Shown: in pieces, positions 34,588-43,560 of the stretch
Layout of the letters: the number at the start of each line of letters is the position of its first letter
Numbering within the stretch: position 1 is the first letter of the stretch
Origin: Alcaligenaceae bacterium
Lineage (GTDB): Bacteria > Pseudomonadota > Gammaproteobacteria > Burkholderiales > Burkholderiaceae_B
Assembly: GCA_947380655.1 (NCBI GenBank)
Contig: CANCRX010000009.1
Location: forward strand, 1-64,000
Length of the DNA: 64,000 nucleotides
Direction of reading: 5' to 3'
Program-made: the position numbers and the translations under genes
Notes under the pieces: generated by a model
Database searches by the model: none
Told to the model about the DNA's origin: nothing
The model's input: only the letters and a program-made list of their open reading frames with translations

Positions 34588-35760
34588 TTAGATTGCTCCT
34601 GTTTTGTTTTTCATGGTTTCGCGTGCGATCACGACCTGCTGGATTTCGGTCGCGCCTTCATAAATTCGTAATGCCCGGATTTCACGATACAACATTTCCA
34701 TCGGATGGCCTTGTTTTACACCTAAACCGCCATGCAGTTGTACGCAACGATCAATGATGCGTTGAGCGGATTCAGTCGCAAACATTTTTGCCATCGCGGC
34801 GGATCGGGTCGTGCGTTTTTGCAGAATATCGCGCTCCCAGGCGGCACGGTAGACGAGCAGGGTCGCCGCGTCGATCTCGGTACACATATCGCCGATCGCA
34901 GCTTGTGTGATTTGCAGATCGCCGAGCGTGCCACCAAACATCTGGCGGTTCACCGAGCGGTCAATCCCCATGTCGAGCGCGGCTTCTGCGAAACCCAGCG
35001 CCGCAGCACCCACTGAGGCACGGAATACATCCAGATTTTGCATCGCTACTTTAAAACCTTTACCGGGTTCATTCAGACGTTGTGATACCGGGATCTCGCA
35101 ATCCGTGAACGTCAGTGTGCCGATCGGATGCGGGGCACAGAGATTAAACCGGTCCGTGACTTGCAGGCCTGGCGTGTTGGCATCGACCACAAAGGCAGTG
35201 ACTCCATCGACTTCGTCATTTTCTGTACGGGCGAACACCGTGTAAAAGTCAGCGATATCGGCGTTAGAAATCCAGGTTTTGACGCCGTTAATCCGGTAAC
35301 CGTCTTTTGTCCTGGTGGCACGTGTCGTCATTGCTGCGGCATCTGAGCCGGCATTGGGCTCGGATAGTGCAAACGCGGCCAGCATTTTGCCAGAGGCGAC
35401 ATGCGGTAAATATTTTTGTTTTAAATGTTCTGAACCGAAAAGTGAAATCGGACCGCTGCCCAAGCCCTGCAAGACAAACGCAAAGTCTGCCAGGCCATCA
35501 TAGTAGCCAAGCGTCTGGCGCAGCAGGCACAAACTGCGTGAGTCCAGACCAGGGAGCGCACCACCATATTCGGCCGGGACACAATAGCGCAGCCAGCCCG
35601 CATCACCTAACAGTTTGACGAGGTCCTGGCAGCGTTTGTCTACGCTGCCTTCGTGGATACGGCTGTGTAAATTAGCCCGTGACCAACTATGCAGATCCTC
35701 ATGCAACTGACGATGGGTCTCATCAAAAAAGGGTAACAACATCGAATCCGGATTAAACAT
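34588..35760 (-). CDS. Acyl-CoA dehydrogenase
   Basis: FAD-dependent dehydrogenase that puts a double bond into an acyl-CoA, passing electrons to ETF. 390 residues. Motifs: AFALSEPNAGSDAAA, WISNADIADFYTVFART, the helical NRQMFGGTLGDLQ, and the C-terminal YREIRALRIYEGATEIQ with the catalytic base Glu in YEGATE. Third gene of the minus-strand operon, 11 bases after the GntR gene. The substrate may be an aromatic or branched acyl-CoA made by the ligase at the start of the operon; this is inference. Confidence 0.95.
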   Translation of the reverse strand: MFNPDSMLLPFFDETHRQLHEDLHSWSRANLHSRIHEGSVDKRCQDLVKLLGDAGWLRYCVPAEYGGALPGLDSRSLCLLRQTLGYYDGLADFAFVLQGLGSGPISLFGSEHLKQKYLPHVASGKMLAAFALSEPNAGSDAAAMTTRATRTKDGYRINGVKTWISNADIADFYTVFARTENDEVDGVTAFVVDANTPGLQVTDRFNLCAPHPIGTLTFTDCEIPVSQRLNEPGKGFKVAMQNLDVFRASVGAAALGFAEAALDMGIDRSVNRQMFGGTLGDLQITQAAIGDMCTEIDAATLLVYRAAWERDILQKRTTRSAAMAKMFATESAQRIIDRCVQLHGGLGVKQGHPMEMLYREIRALRIYEGATEIQQVVIARETMKNKTGAI

Positions 35761-35771
35761 ATCAATGATCC

Positions 35772-36518
35772 TTAAGCATTCAGCAAATCAAATTTCATTT
35801 GAACAAAACGAGTGGGTATTTCAAGTCGGGCAAAGTAAATGACACGGTCTTTGATGCAAGCATATCTTCGGATTTCGGCGACCGGCGCAGATAAGGGCAA
35901 GTGCAGCGCTTCGGCTGAGTCAGCACCCGCTTCGATGATTGTCAGCAGCTGTCCGGCATGTGAGAGTTCTTTGCCGTGCAGTTCATTGAGCACGGGCGCC
36001 ACCGTGGAATGACGGTAGCGCGCGGGGTGCTGGCGATAAATGTCTCGATCGAGATACACCTCGCTATAGCAAAAGGGACCTGTAGAGGTCGTGTGAATAC
36101 GTCGAAGGTATTGAAAACTGCCTTCTTTGTGATGGGGACAATCCATTCCAAGTGATGCGGGGAGTGGCCGGTCGGCATTGGCCTCCATGATGGTGGTGGT
36201 GCCAAGCGCGCTTGAGAGCGCAACCGTTTCAGCCCAGTTTTTAGGCAGCGTGAGCTTGAACGTCGCGGGAAGCTCGTCATTGACGTAGGTGCCTGAGCCG
36301 CGCGAGCGGTGAATCAGGCCCTCGCGTTCAAGGATGCCAAAGGCCTGTCTGACGGTTGCACGGGAGACGCCAAGCGTTTGAACCAGTGACTCCAGGGGGG
36401 GCACCTGCTCGCTAGGTGGCCAGATTCCGCGCTGGATGTTGCGGCGAAATATAGTAGCCACTTGCAGATACAGTGGCTGAGGGCTGCGCGAGTAGAGCAA
36501 ACCAGCCGAGGGGTTCAT
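35772..36518 (-). CDS. GntR-family regulator with UTRA domain (HutC type)
   Basis: A 248-residue transcription factor. The N-terminal winged helix (about residues 15-80) has PLESLVQTLGVSRATVRQAFGILEREGLIHRSRGSGTYV, and a UTRA ligand-binding domain follows (about 95-245). It is the second gene of the operon: its start overlaps the acyl-CoA ligase stop by 4 bases (ATGA) and the acyl-CoA dehydrogenase gene follows after 11 bases. It probably controls its own operon and perhaps the divergent Bug/SDR/Bug/EamA operon in response to a CoA ester or the free acid. Confidence 0.93.
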   Translation of the reverse strand: MNPSAGLLYSRSPQPLYLQVATIFRRNIQRGIWPPSEQVPPLESLVQTLGVSRATVRQAFGILEREGLIHRSRGSGTYVNDELPATFKLTLPKNWAETVALSSALGTTTIMEANADRPLPASLGMDCPHHKEGSFQYLRRIHTTSTGPFCYSEVYLDRDIYRQHPARYRHSTVAPVLNELHGKELSHAGQLLTIIEAGADSAEALHLPLSAPVAEIRRYACIKDRVIYFARLEIPTRFVQMKFDLLNA

Positions 36519-38125
36519 GCGGACTCTGCCACCAGTTTGTCGGCCATCTCTCTCATTTTATTTTTTTGAATTTTGACGGCGTTGGCACTTTCGATGGATG
36601 GAAATGCAGTGAGCACTTCGAACCGAACGGGAACTTTAAAGGCCGCCATGCGGCGTTTGCACGCTGCAGTCCAGCCTGCTGGATCGGCTGTTGCACCCTC
36701 CTGAAGCAGGACAAAGGCGACAGGCAATATTTTAGTGGCGAGTGTCGCACCGACCACCTGACAGGCTTTGATTCCGGGCAGTGTTTCAATAGCTTGTTCG
36801 ATTTCGATTGGATTGACCAGAAATCCGGACAAGCGCATGGAGTCACCCATTCTTGCTTGAAATACAAACTGCCGGTCGCTGACGGTGTAACCCAGGTCAC
36901 CAGTTTTGAAATACCCCTCAGCAGAAATCGCTTTTGAAGTCGCCTCAGGATTATCCAGGTAGCCGAGCATCCGACTGGGTGACTTGATTTCAATCTCGCC
37001 CGACTCGCCATGCGGCAAGATCTGTCCTGTTTCCGGGTCCGACACGCGCACGCGAGCCTCTGGATGAATCAGCCGTCCTCCAGCCATGTAGCGAACACTG
37101 ATCTCGCCCTCAGATTCCTTTGTGGGTTGAGCGGCGACCAATGCTTGTAATTCACTCGATCCGTATAAACCTGTCAATGGCAGACCATTGCGCTCGGCCT
37201 GCTCTAACAAATTAGTGATTGCGGGAGAGAAGTTTGCAAAACCAAAGAGTTTGCAGCTTGCAAAGTCTTTGGGTGACTCGGCCGCCTCGAGCACCTTGAG
37301 GATCGACTCATTGTTGGCATAGGTATGTGAAACCTGATGGCGCCGAATCTGCTCCAGTGTGCTGTGTGTGTCGGTGACGGGTTCACAGACTACTGTGCTG
37401 CCTGTGACCAGACCACCTAGTAAAGTGCAGAAACCAAACGCTCCGCAAAAGGGTGCGCTGGCAAAGATTCGACTCGTCTCATCATATCCATAGGCATTCT
37501 TCATGCCATCGCCATGCGCAAGCAGACTCAGATGGTCATGCAACACGAATTTAGGCAAAGAGGTCGTACCAGAGGTGGTAAAGCAGAGCACGCCAGCATT
37601 GCCAAACGCTGCAGGCGCCTCGCAAGGTGAATTCAATAGCGGATCAAATGCATGTACGGACTGCCCGCGCGCAGCGATCGCTTGTGTGGCCGGACTTTGG
37701 CTATCGCCTAGTGTCACAACTCCCCGCAGTCGTTGCATTACCTCAGGATCGACGTCAGCCAGAATTTCAGCGAAGGCAATGCCTTTGAAATCAGGCCACA
37801 TCACCAGCCAGTCTGCTTTGCCGCGGCCGATGATGTCTGCGACTTCTTTACTGCGAAAGCGTGTGTTGACGGCCAGTACAGTCGCCCCTAAATGTGCGCA
37901 GGCCAGGAATGTTTCGACCCATTCCAGACAATTAGGCAGCCAGATTGCGACGCGATCACCGGACTGAATCCCCAGCTTTGCCAGATTACCTGCAAGTCGC
38001 CTTGATTGCTGATTAAGCTGACTAAACGTCGTTGTGACATGGCGGTCGATCAGCGCAGGGTGTTCAGCGTGGGTGAGTGCGAGACTCGCCATGCGCTCAG
38101 CGAAAAAAGTTGGCTTAGTCGTCAT
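36515..38125 (-). CDS. AMP-forming acyl-CoA synthetase
   Basis: Activates a carboxylic acid to its CoA ester through an acyl-adenylate. 536 residues of the ANL superfamily: ATP loop FTTSGTTSLPKFV (Ser where Gly is usual after the second Thr), YGSSEL, YFKTGDLG, MGDSMRLSGFLVNPIEIE hinge and the C-terminal lysine in KIQKNKMRE. First gene of the five-gene minus-strand operon. Likely acids are aromatic or medium-chain; the sequence does not decide. Confidence 0.93.
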   Translation of the reverse strand: MTTKPTFFAERMASLALTHAEHPALIDRHVTTTFSQLNQQSRRLAGNLAKLGIQSGDRVAIWLPNCLEWVETFLACAHLGATVLAVNTRFRSKEVADIIGRGKADWLVMWPDFKGIAFAEILADVDPEVMQRLRGVVTLGDSQSPATQAIAARGQSVHAFDPLLNSPCEAPAAFGNAGVLCFTTSGTTSLPKFVLHDHLSLLAHGDGMKNAYGYDETSRIFASAPFCGAFGFCTLLGGLVTGSTVVCEPVTDTHSTLEQIRRHQVSHTYANNESILKVLEAAESPKDFASCKLFGFANFSPAITNLLEQAERNGLPLTGLYGSSELQALVAAQPTKESEGEISVRYMAGGRLIHPEARVRVSDPETGQILPHGESGEIEIKSPSRMLGYLDNPEATSKAISAEGYFKTGDLGYTVSDRQFVFQARMGDSMRLSGFLVNPIEIEQAIETLPGIKACQVVGATLATKILPVAFVLLQEGATADPAGWTAACKRRMAAFKVPVRFEVLTAFPSIESANAVKIQKNKMREMADKLVAESA

Positions 38126-38209
38126 GAAAAATATTCCGGGAATCAGGGTGGTGTTAGTGTGGCTATGTACTGTTGCGGTGTGCTATTGTTTAATTCAGAA
38201 TATCACTAT

Positions 38210-38227
38210 AGTACTTATTTACGTACT
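38210..38227. promoter_or_regulatory. Inverted repeat in divergent promoter region, candidate GntR operator
   Basis: AGTAC-N8-GTACT in the 151-base gap between the acyl-CoA synthetase and Bug operons. The pentamer GTACT occurs three times (38167, 38211, 38223), two of them 12 bases apart. It lies where a regulator could control both operons, and the GntR gene in the left operon is the natural candidate. Confidence 0.4.
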
Positions 38228-38276
38228 TTATAAGAAAAACCAAACCCTGGGTGACGCATCGCCGTCAGGAGAGAAG

Positions 38277-39272
38277 ATGAAACAAAGACGCTATCTATTG
38301 AATACCCTTATTTCGAGCGCGGCCTTGGTCTGTGCGGCAATACCTATGAGCGGTGCTCAGGCGCAAGACTTTCCTACGCGTGCAGTCACCGTGGTCGTGC
38401 CTTACCCGGCCGCGGGTGCCGCTGATATTTTTGGTCGTTCGATTGCGCAGGCGATGGAGGAGTCCCTGAAACAAACTGTCGTGGTTGAAAATAAACCAGG
38501 CGCGGGTGGCAACGTTGGCATGACCTACGTCGCACGTAGCAAACCAGACGGCTACACCATTGGCCTGGGTACGATTGGTACACAGTCTATCAATCAGTTC
38601 ATCTACCCTGAGATGCAGTTTGATCCAGAGCGTGATTTGATTCCCATTGCGCTGGTCTCCACGACACCAAACGTTCTGGTCGTGTCGGCCACCTCACCCT
38701 GGAAAAATCTCGGTGATGTGATTAAAGCGGCAAAAGAATCGAAAGATAAAAAATTAACGTATGGGACTCCTGGCATTGGCTCGTCGCCCCATCTGACGGG
38801 TGCTTATTTTGAGGCAATGGCAGGTGTTGAGTTGCTGCATGTTCCCTTTAAAGGCGTGTCGGCTTCCATGCCTGCATTGATTGGTGGCCAGATTGATTTG
38901 TTATTTGACAATTTGTCGGGCTCTATCAACCAGATCAAGGATGGTTCGCGTGTGCGCGGGATTGCTGTGACCTCGGCCGATCGCAGTCCTCTGGCCCCTG
39001 AATTACCGACCTTTGCAGAGTCAGGCGTACCGGGCTTTGATGTGACGGCATGGTTTGCCATTTATGTCGCAAAGGGCACACCTCAGCCGATTGTGGATAA
39101 GCTGATCGCGGCTGCCCGCGCAGGCTTAAAAACAGAGAAGGTTGCTCAGGCCTATATCAAACTCGCGGCCGTCCCTGGAAATTTATTTGGACCGGACTTA
39201 GGTGCTTTTGAAAAAGCAGAACGCCAGAAATGGGGCAAACTCGTTAAAGACAGAGGGATACAAGCACAATGA
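38277..39272 (+). CDS. Bug/TctC-family periplasmic substrate-binding protein
   Basis: 331 residues with a signal peptide ending MSGAQAQ. Motifs: TRAVTVVVPYPAAGAADIFGR, VVVENKPGAGG, PDGYTIGLG, HVPFKGVSASMPALIGG and LPTFAESGVPGFD. The start at ATG 38277 follows AGGAGA (38268-38273); a longer in-frame frame upstream runs into the divergent gene. First gene of a Bug/SDR/Bug/EamA operon; its stop overlaps the SDR start by 4 bases. Confidence 0.93.
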   Translation: MKQRRYLLNTLISSAALVCAAIPMSGAQAQDFPTRAVTVVVPYPAAGAADIFGRSIAQAMEESLKQTVVVENKPGAGGNVGMTYVARSKPDGYTIGLGTIGTQSINQFIYPEMQFDPERDLIPIALVSTTPNVLVVSATSPWKNLGDVIKAAKESKDKKLTYGTPGIGSSPHLTGAYFEAMAGVELLHVPFKGVSASMPALIGGQIDLLFDNLSGSINQIKDGSRVRGIAVTSADRSPLAPELPTFAESGVPGFDVTAWFAIYVAKGTPQPIVDKLIAAARAGLKTEKVAQAYIKLAAVPGNLFGPDLGAFEKAERQKWGKLVKDRGIQAQ

Positions 39273-39991
39273 AAGGTACAACTGCATTAGTCACTGGGGG
39301 TAGCCGCGGCATTGGCCGTGCTGTGGTCGAGCGTTTGCTGGCTGAGGGCTACGAAGTCATCAACTTTAGTCGTACTGCACCAAAACAAATTCTGCCCGGC
39401 GAAATTTTTGAGTCGGTCGACCTCGGTAACGCACAGCGTACACGTGAAGCTGCGATGGACTGGGCCGCTAAAAAAGATATTTTGAATCTGGTGAATAACG
39501 CGGGCATGATTCACGTAGGGAAGATCGAAGACATCACGCTTGAGCAGATTGATGACATGGTGGCGCTGAATATGGTTGCACCCCTGTTGTTGTTGCAAGC
39601 CGTATTGCCCACGATGCGTGCCAACAAGTTTGGCCGCGTGGTCAATATCGGGAGTCGCGCAGGTCTGGGCAAATCAGGCCGTACGGGCTACGGTGGCACC
39701 AAGGCAGGTCTGGCTGGCATGACGCGAACCTGGGCGCTTGAGACCGCGACCCAAGGCATTACCGTCAATGCGATTGCACCGGGACCGATCGAGACAGAGT
39801 TGTTTACCGCGTCGAATCACCCGGATGCGCCACAGACCATTAAGATTCGTGAATCGATTCCCGTTGGCCGCTTTGGTACGCCAGAAGAAGTCGCTCATGC
39901 TGTATCCATGTTCGTAGATAAGCGTGCTGGTTTTATTACTGGTCAACTGTTGTATGTGTGTGGTGGGATGTCGGTCGGTCTGACAGGGTAA
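39269..39991 (+). CDS. Short-chain dehydrogenase/reductase (SDR)
   Basis: 240 residues. Cofactor loop TGGSRGIGRA, VNNAG, catalytic Ser in VNIGSRAGL, and Tyr/Lys in GYGGTKAGL. It resembles FabG-like 3-oxoacyl reductases but is encoded between two Bug genes and coupled to the first. Its role is probably the oxidation or reduction of a hydroxy or keto acid taken up by the neighbours; this is inference. Confidence 0.92.
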   Translation: MKGTTALVTGGSRGIGRAVVERLLAEGYEVINFSRTAPKQILPGEIFESVDLGNAQRTREAAMDWAAKKDILNLVNNAGMIHVGKIEDITLEQIDDMVALNMVAPLLLLQAVLPTMRANKFGRVVNIGSRAGLGKSGRTGYGGTKAGLAGMTRTWALETATQGITVNAIAPGPIETELFTASNHPDAPQTIKIRESIPVGRFGTPEEVAHAVSMFVDKRAGFITGQLLYVCGGMSVGLTG

Positions 39992-40010
39992 GCTAATCAA
40001 GGGTGTGCGG

Positions 40011-41054
40011 ATGTTGAATCAATTCTCTGTATGTAAACGTTTGCCCGTATGGGGCATGCGTGGTGCCTTGCTTTGCCTGGGTCTGGTGGGCTGGCAATCG
40101 GCCGGGGCTCAGGTACCGTCCAGTGTATCTACCTCAGTCCAGAGTGTGCAGAGTGCTGGTGATTATCCAAACAAACCGATTACGATGGTCGTACCCTTTG
40201 GACCTGGCACGCTGACCGATGTCCTGGCGCGTTTGATGGCGAGTAAGTTAGCCGAAGGTCTCGGACAATCCGTCATCGCTGAAAACAAAGCTGGTGCGGA
40301 TGGAAATATCGGCGCGAATTTTCTGCTCTCAGCCAAGCCCGACGGTTATACCCTGATGGTCGGCGCAACAAGTATTGGCGCGATCAATGTCACACTGCAT
40401 AAAAATACAAAATACGATCCTCACCGTGATTTTGTCGGGATTACCAATATTGCTACAGTCACTAATGTGCTGGTGATCGGACCGCATGTTCCCGCAAAAA
40501 ATCTCTCAGAACTGTTGGCTTTGCTGAAAAAACAAAGCATGACCTTCGGTTCGAGCGGGGCGGGTGGCAGTATGCATCTCTCGGGTGAGATGTTTAAAAA
40601 AATGGCGCAAGCAGATATGATTCATGTGCCATATAAAAGTAGTCCAGCGGTCGTCAATGATGTGATTGGCGGTCGTGTCGACATGATGTTCTGTAATCTG
40701 CCGATCTGCCTGCCTTTGATACGCGCAGGCAAACTCAACGCGCTTGGCGTCACCTCCGCAGAACGTTCAGCACTCTTACCTGAGGTACCAAGCATTGCCG
40801 AAGCCGGACTCAAAGGCTATGAAGTAGAGGGCTGGTTTGGACTGTACGCACCGATTGCCACCCCAGCCGCAGTGGTTGCAAAGCTCAATCAAGTTGCAGT
40901 CAAAGCGTTGCAAGACCCTGAGATGAAACGCCAGTTGCTTTCTCAAGGCGCAGTCACCGTGGGTGATTCACAAGAACATTTTGATGCGTTCACCCGTCAG
41001 GAGCGTGCGAAATGGGCAAAGATTATCCAAGAGGCCGGAATCGAGCTTGAATAA
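40011..41054 (+). CDS. Bug/TctC-family periplasmic substrate-binding protein
   Basis: 347 residues. A signal peptide ends near WQSAGAQ, followed by an unusual Ser/Gln/Val-rich linker of about 20 residues before the fold begins at NKPITMVVPFGPGTLTDVLAR. Other motifs: VIAENKAGADGN, PDGYTLMVG, HVPYKSSPAVVNDVIGG. The start is ATG 40011 with AAGGG at 39999-40003; GTG 40005 is an alternative. Third gene of the operon, overlapping the next gene's TTG start. Confidence 0.9.
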   Translation: MLNQFSVCKRLPVWGMRGALLCLGLVGWQSAGAQVPSSVSTSVQSVQSAGDYPNKPITMVVPFGPGTLTDVLARLMASKLAEGLGQSVIAENKAGADGNIGANFLLSAKPDGYTLMVGATSIGAINVTLHKNTKYDPHRDFVGITNIATVTNVLVIGPHVPAKNLSELLALLKKQSMTFGSSGAGGSMHLSGEMFKKMAQADMIHVPYKSSPAVVNDVIGGRVDMMFCNLPICLPLIRAGKLNALGVTSAERSALLPEVPSIAEAGLKGYEVEGWFGLYAPIATPAAVVAKLNQVAVKALQDPEMKRQLLSQGAVTVGDSQEHFDAFTRQERAKWAKIIQEAGIELE

Positions 41055-41955
41055 GAAAAATGAATTAACCCATACCGCTTTTGCCACCTTGTTACTGGTC
41101 GGCCTGGTCATGGGGGCAAATCATGTCGCGGCACGTATCGCGTTTAATCATGGCTTGAATGTGGCGGCTGCCGTGACGGTGCGTAGCGGTGTGACTGCAC
41201 TGGTGGTCTCACTGCTGATTTTGATTCAAAACGTGCCGGTGCGACTCACCGCGCAGCATATGAAAATTTTGCCAGTCATCGGCCTGCTCATGACTATTCA
41301 GAGTGTCAGTATTTACTCTGCGGTGGTCAGGCTCCCTGTGGCCCTGGCGCTCCTGGCGTTTAATACTTATCCCTTATGGATCGCTCTGTGGGCGAGAGTG
41401 CTCTATGGGCAACGCCCTGAGCCCCAAGTGTTGCGTGCCATGCCTGTGCTGCTGATCGGTTTGGCGATGGCGCTCGATGTGTTCGGTGCGACCTCTGGTC
41501 TGGGTGTGAAAGGCCAATGGGGGGAGATTGGTATCGGTGTTGCTTTTGCATTGACTGCTGGGGCAACCTTCGGTTTAGCGATGGTTCTGACACAACAAAA
41601 AGCAGCTGATCTGGATGGTCGGGTTCGTACCGCCGCTGCGATGTGGATGATAGGTATTCTAGCGATGGTCGGCACGCAGCTGACCGGTGAATTTAAGTGG
41701 CCTGATGCCGCCGCAGGCTGGTGGGGGCTGGCCGCACTGTCGGTTTTATATGGCACGGGTTTCACCATCATGTTTACGGTTTTGCCACGCTTGGGTGTGG
41801 TGGGTAACTCTGCCATCATGAATGTGGAGCCGATTTTTGCGCTGATTCTGGCTTGGTTGATTCTTGGTCAGTCGATTGCCTGGGTTCAGGTGCTGGGTGC
41901 CTGCATCGTTGTGGGTACTGTCATCAAAATTGGTTTAAGAAAACAATCCAAATAA
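41047..41955 (+). CDS. EamA/DMT-family transporter
   Basis: Integral membrane protein of the drug/metabolite transporter family, about 302 residues with ten hydrophobic helices arranged as two EamA repeats. Members mostly export metabolites or amino acids. There is no ATG at the beginning: the best start is TTG 41047, just inside the end of the Bug gene, giving NKKNELTHTAFATLLL after the initiator. Last gene of the Bug/SDR/Bug/EamA operon, so the operon pairs two importers' binding proteins with a possible exporter. Confidence 0.87.
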   Translation: MNKKNELTHTAFATLLLVGLVMGANHVAARIAFNHGLNVAAAVTVRSGVTALVVSLLILIQNVPVRLTAQHMKILPVIGLLMTIQSVSIYSAVVRLPVALALLAFNTYPLWIALWARVLYGQRPEPQVLRAMPVLLIGLAMALDVFGATSGLGVKGQWGEIGIGVAFALTAGATFGLAMVLTQQKAADLDGRVRTAAAMWMIGILAMVGTQLTGEFKWPDAAAGWWGLAALSVLYGTGFTIMFTVLPRLGVVGNSAIMNVEPIFALILAWLILGQSIAWVQVLGACIVVGTVIKIGLRKQSK

Positions 41956-41979
41956 GCATCTTATTATGAGCACTCAGCC

Positions 41980-42177
41980 ATGAGTATCACACCTCCTTTT
42001 GAACCAGGCGAACAGGTCCGGCATGTCAAGACAGGCGGGTTGTATAAAATTATTTGTCTCGCAAAAATAGAGGCCACACTCGAGGACGCCTATGTCTATC
42101 AGGCGTTGCGTAATATGACGTTCTGGATCAGGCCGCAAGCAGAAATGCTGGATGGCCGTTTTATACGTGCTGAGTGA
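41980..42177 (+). CDS. DUF1653 family small protein
   Basis: A 65-residue protein matching the DUF1653 pattern (VRHVKTGGLYKIICLAKIEATLEDAYVYQAL near the N-terminus, FWIRPQAEMLDGRF near the end). The function of this family is unknown. It lies 24 bases after the EamA gene, convergent with phaZ. Confidence 0.75.
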   Translation: MSITPPFEPGEQVRHVKTGGLYKIICLAKIEATLEDAYVYQALRNMTFWIRPQAEMLDGRFIRAE

Positions 42178-42182
42178 TTTTT

Positions 42183-43400
42183 TTAGTTCACGGATTGAAT
42201 CATGTTGCGCACCACAGGATAAATCTGTGCCTCCCAACGCTTGCCATTAAACACGCCGTAATGACCGACACCTGCCTGAAGGTGATGGGATTTTTTATAC
42301 GCAGGTAAACCTGAGCATAAATCTTGTGCAGCGAGTGTTTGACCAATCCCACAAATGTCATCGCGCTCACCTTCGACGGTCAGCAGAAATGGGCGTTTAA
42401 TGGCTTTCAGATTAAGCTTTTGTCCTTGGTAAGTCAGCGTGCCTTTTGCCAGCGCATAATCCTGAAATACGTGCTTGATCGTTTCAAGATAAAAGTCAGC
42501 CGATAAATCCATAATCGCGAAATATTCTTCGTAAAAATCTCTGATCGCATCGGCTTTCTTGTGTTCGCCATCCAGACGATTCGTGTAAAGATTTTTGAAG
42601 GACTCACGATGGCGATCAGGATTCATGCTCATGAACGCGATTAGCTGTAGAAATCCAGGATAGACGCGACGTCCGGCTCCAGTGAACTCCTGCGGTACCG
42701 TATCGATCAGTTTTGTTTCAAACCATTCAAACGGCTTCTGATTGGCGAGATTGTTGACGGCTGTAGGATTAATCCTTGCGTCGACCGGGCCTGCCATCAG
42801 CGTCAGGCTGACAGGCTGACAGGGATCTTTACGCTCAGCCATCACTGCGGTGGCTGCCAGGCACGAGACCGTTGGCTGGCAGACGCCTATCAGGTGTGCA
42901 CCCGGTCCGAGAAACTGCATGAATTCAATAATATGGCTCGTGTAGCTATCCAGATCAAAACGGCCTTCGGAGAGCCCAACATCACGAATATTTTTCCAGT
43001 CCGTCAGGTAAACCTCGTGATCTTTGAGCAAGGTTTTGACGGTGCCCGCGAGCAAGGTTGCGAAATGTCCTGACATCGGGGCAACCAGTAACACTTTGGG
43101 CAAGACAGCATTGTCTAATCTTTTAAAGCGCAGCAATCCACAGAAAGGAGTGGAGAAGACGGTTGCTTCGTCCACTTTGTAGATCACACCCTTGGAGCAC
43201 TCGACTTCAGAAATATTGAAAGCCGGACGCGTATGCGTCAGACCCATCAGTTTGATCTGTTCGTAATGAGCCTCTACGTGAGGCAAGGGGGGCAGGCCCA
43301 TCGACTGCATCCATTGCTTGTGAGCGGATTGGTTCGCATCGCCTAGCCACCTGACCGCATCGATCCAGTTTGAATAAGCTTGGTAGCTTTTGTAGAGCAT
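42183..43400 (-). CDS. phaZ: Intracellular polyhydroxyalkanoate depolymerase
   Basis: Mobilises stored polyhydroxybutyrate granules inside the cell. 405 residues, like PhaZ1 of Ralstonia eutropha. The catalytic Cys is in GVCQPT (about residue 174), with the Asp in GERDDICG and the His in GVGHYGVFNGKRW, in place of the serine lipase box of extracellular enzymes. The start is ATG 43400 (MLYKSYQAYS), 8 bases after GGAG; an in-frame GTG at 43409 would sit on that site. Shows that the organism probably makes PHB. Confidence 0.93.
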   Translation of the reverse strand: MLYKSYQAYSNWIDAVRWLGDANQSAHKQWMQSMGLPPLPHVEAHYEQIKLMGLTHTRPAFNISEVECSKGVIYKVDEATVFSTPFCGLLRFKRLDNAVLPKVLLVAPMSGHFATLLAGTVKTLLKDHEVYLTDWKNIRDVGLSEGRFDLDSYTSHIIEFMQFLGPGAHLIGVCQPTVSCLAATAVMAERKDPCQPVSLTLMAGPVDARINPTAVNNLANQKPFEWFETKLIDTVPQEFTGAGRRVYPGFLQLIAFMSMNPDRHRESFKNLYTNRLDGEHKKADAIRDFYEEYFAIMDLSADFYLETIKHVFQDYALAKGTLTYQGQKLNLKAIKRPFLLTVEGERDDICGIGQTLAAQDLCSGLPAYKKSHHLQAGVGHYGVFNGKRWEAQIYPVVRNMIQSVN

Positions 43401-43499
43401 GGAGTGCACTCCGATTGATCATAAGACTCACTCACGCCAGCGGTATGTGACGCCTCAGGTGGCTTTTGCACCTGATTCATCCCAGTTCAAAGCAAAAGC

Positions 43500-43516
43500 C
43501 ATGCCAGACTGGCATG
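43500..43516. repeat. 17-bp palindrome before gst
   Basis: CATGCCAG-A-CTGGCATG, a perfect 8+8 palindrome with a one-base centre. Its right arm is part of the sigma-54 -24 element, so a bound protein could block that promoter. Confidence 0.8.
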
Positions 43517-43525
43517 CTTTTTGCA
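43509..43525 (+). promoter_or_regulatory. Sigma-54 (RpoN) promoter before gst
   Basis: CTGGCATGCTTTTTGCA fits the RpoN consensus TGGYAYRN4TTGCW completely, with GG (43511-43512) and GC (43523-43524) separated by 10 bases. The predicted start of transcription is near 43536, about 25 bases before the gst ATG. The needed enhancer-binding protein is not encoded next to it. Confidence 0.75.
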
Positions 43526-43560
43526 TAAAACAGCAAAACCCCCTTTTCAGGACGTTCGCC

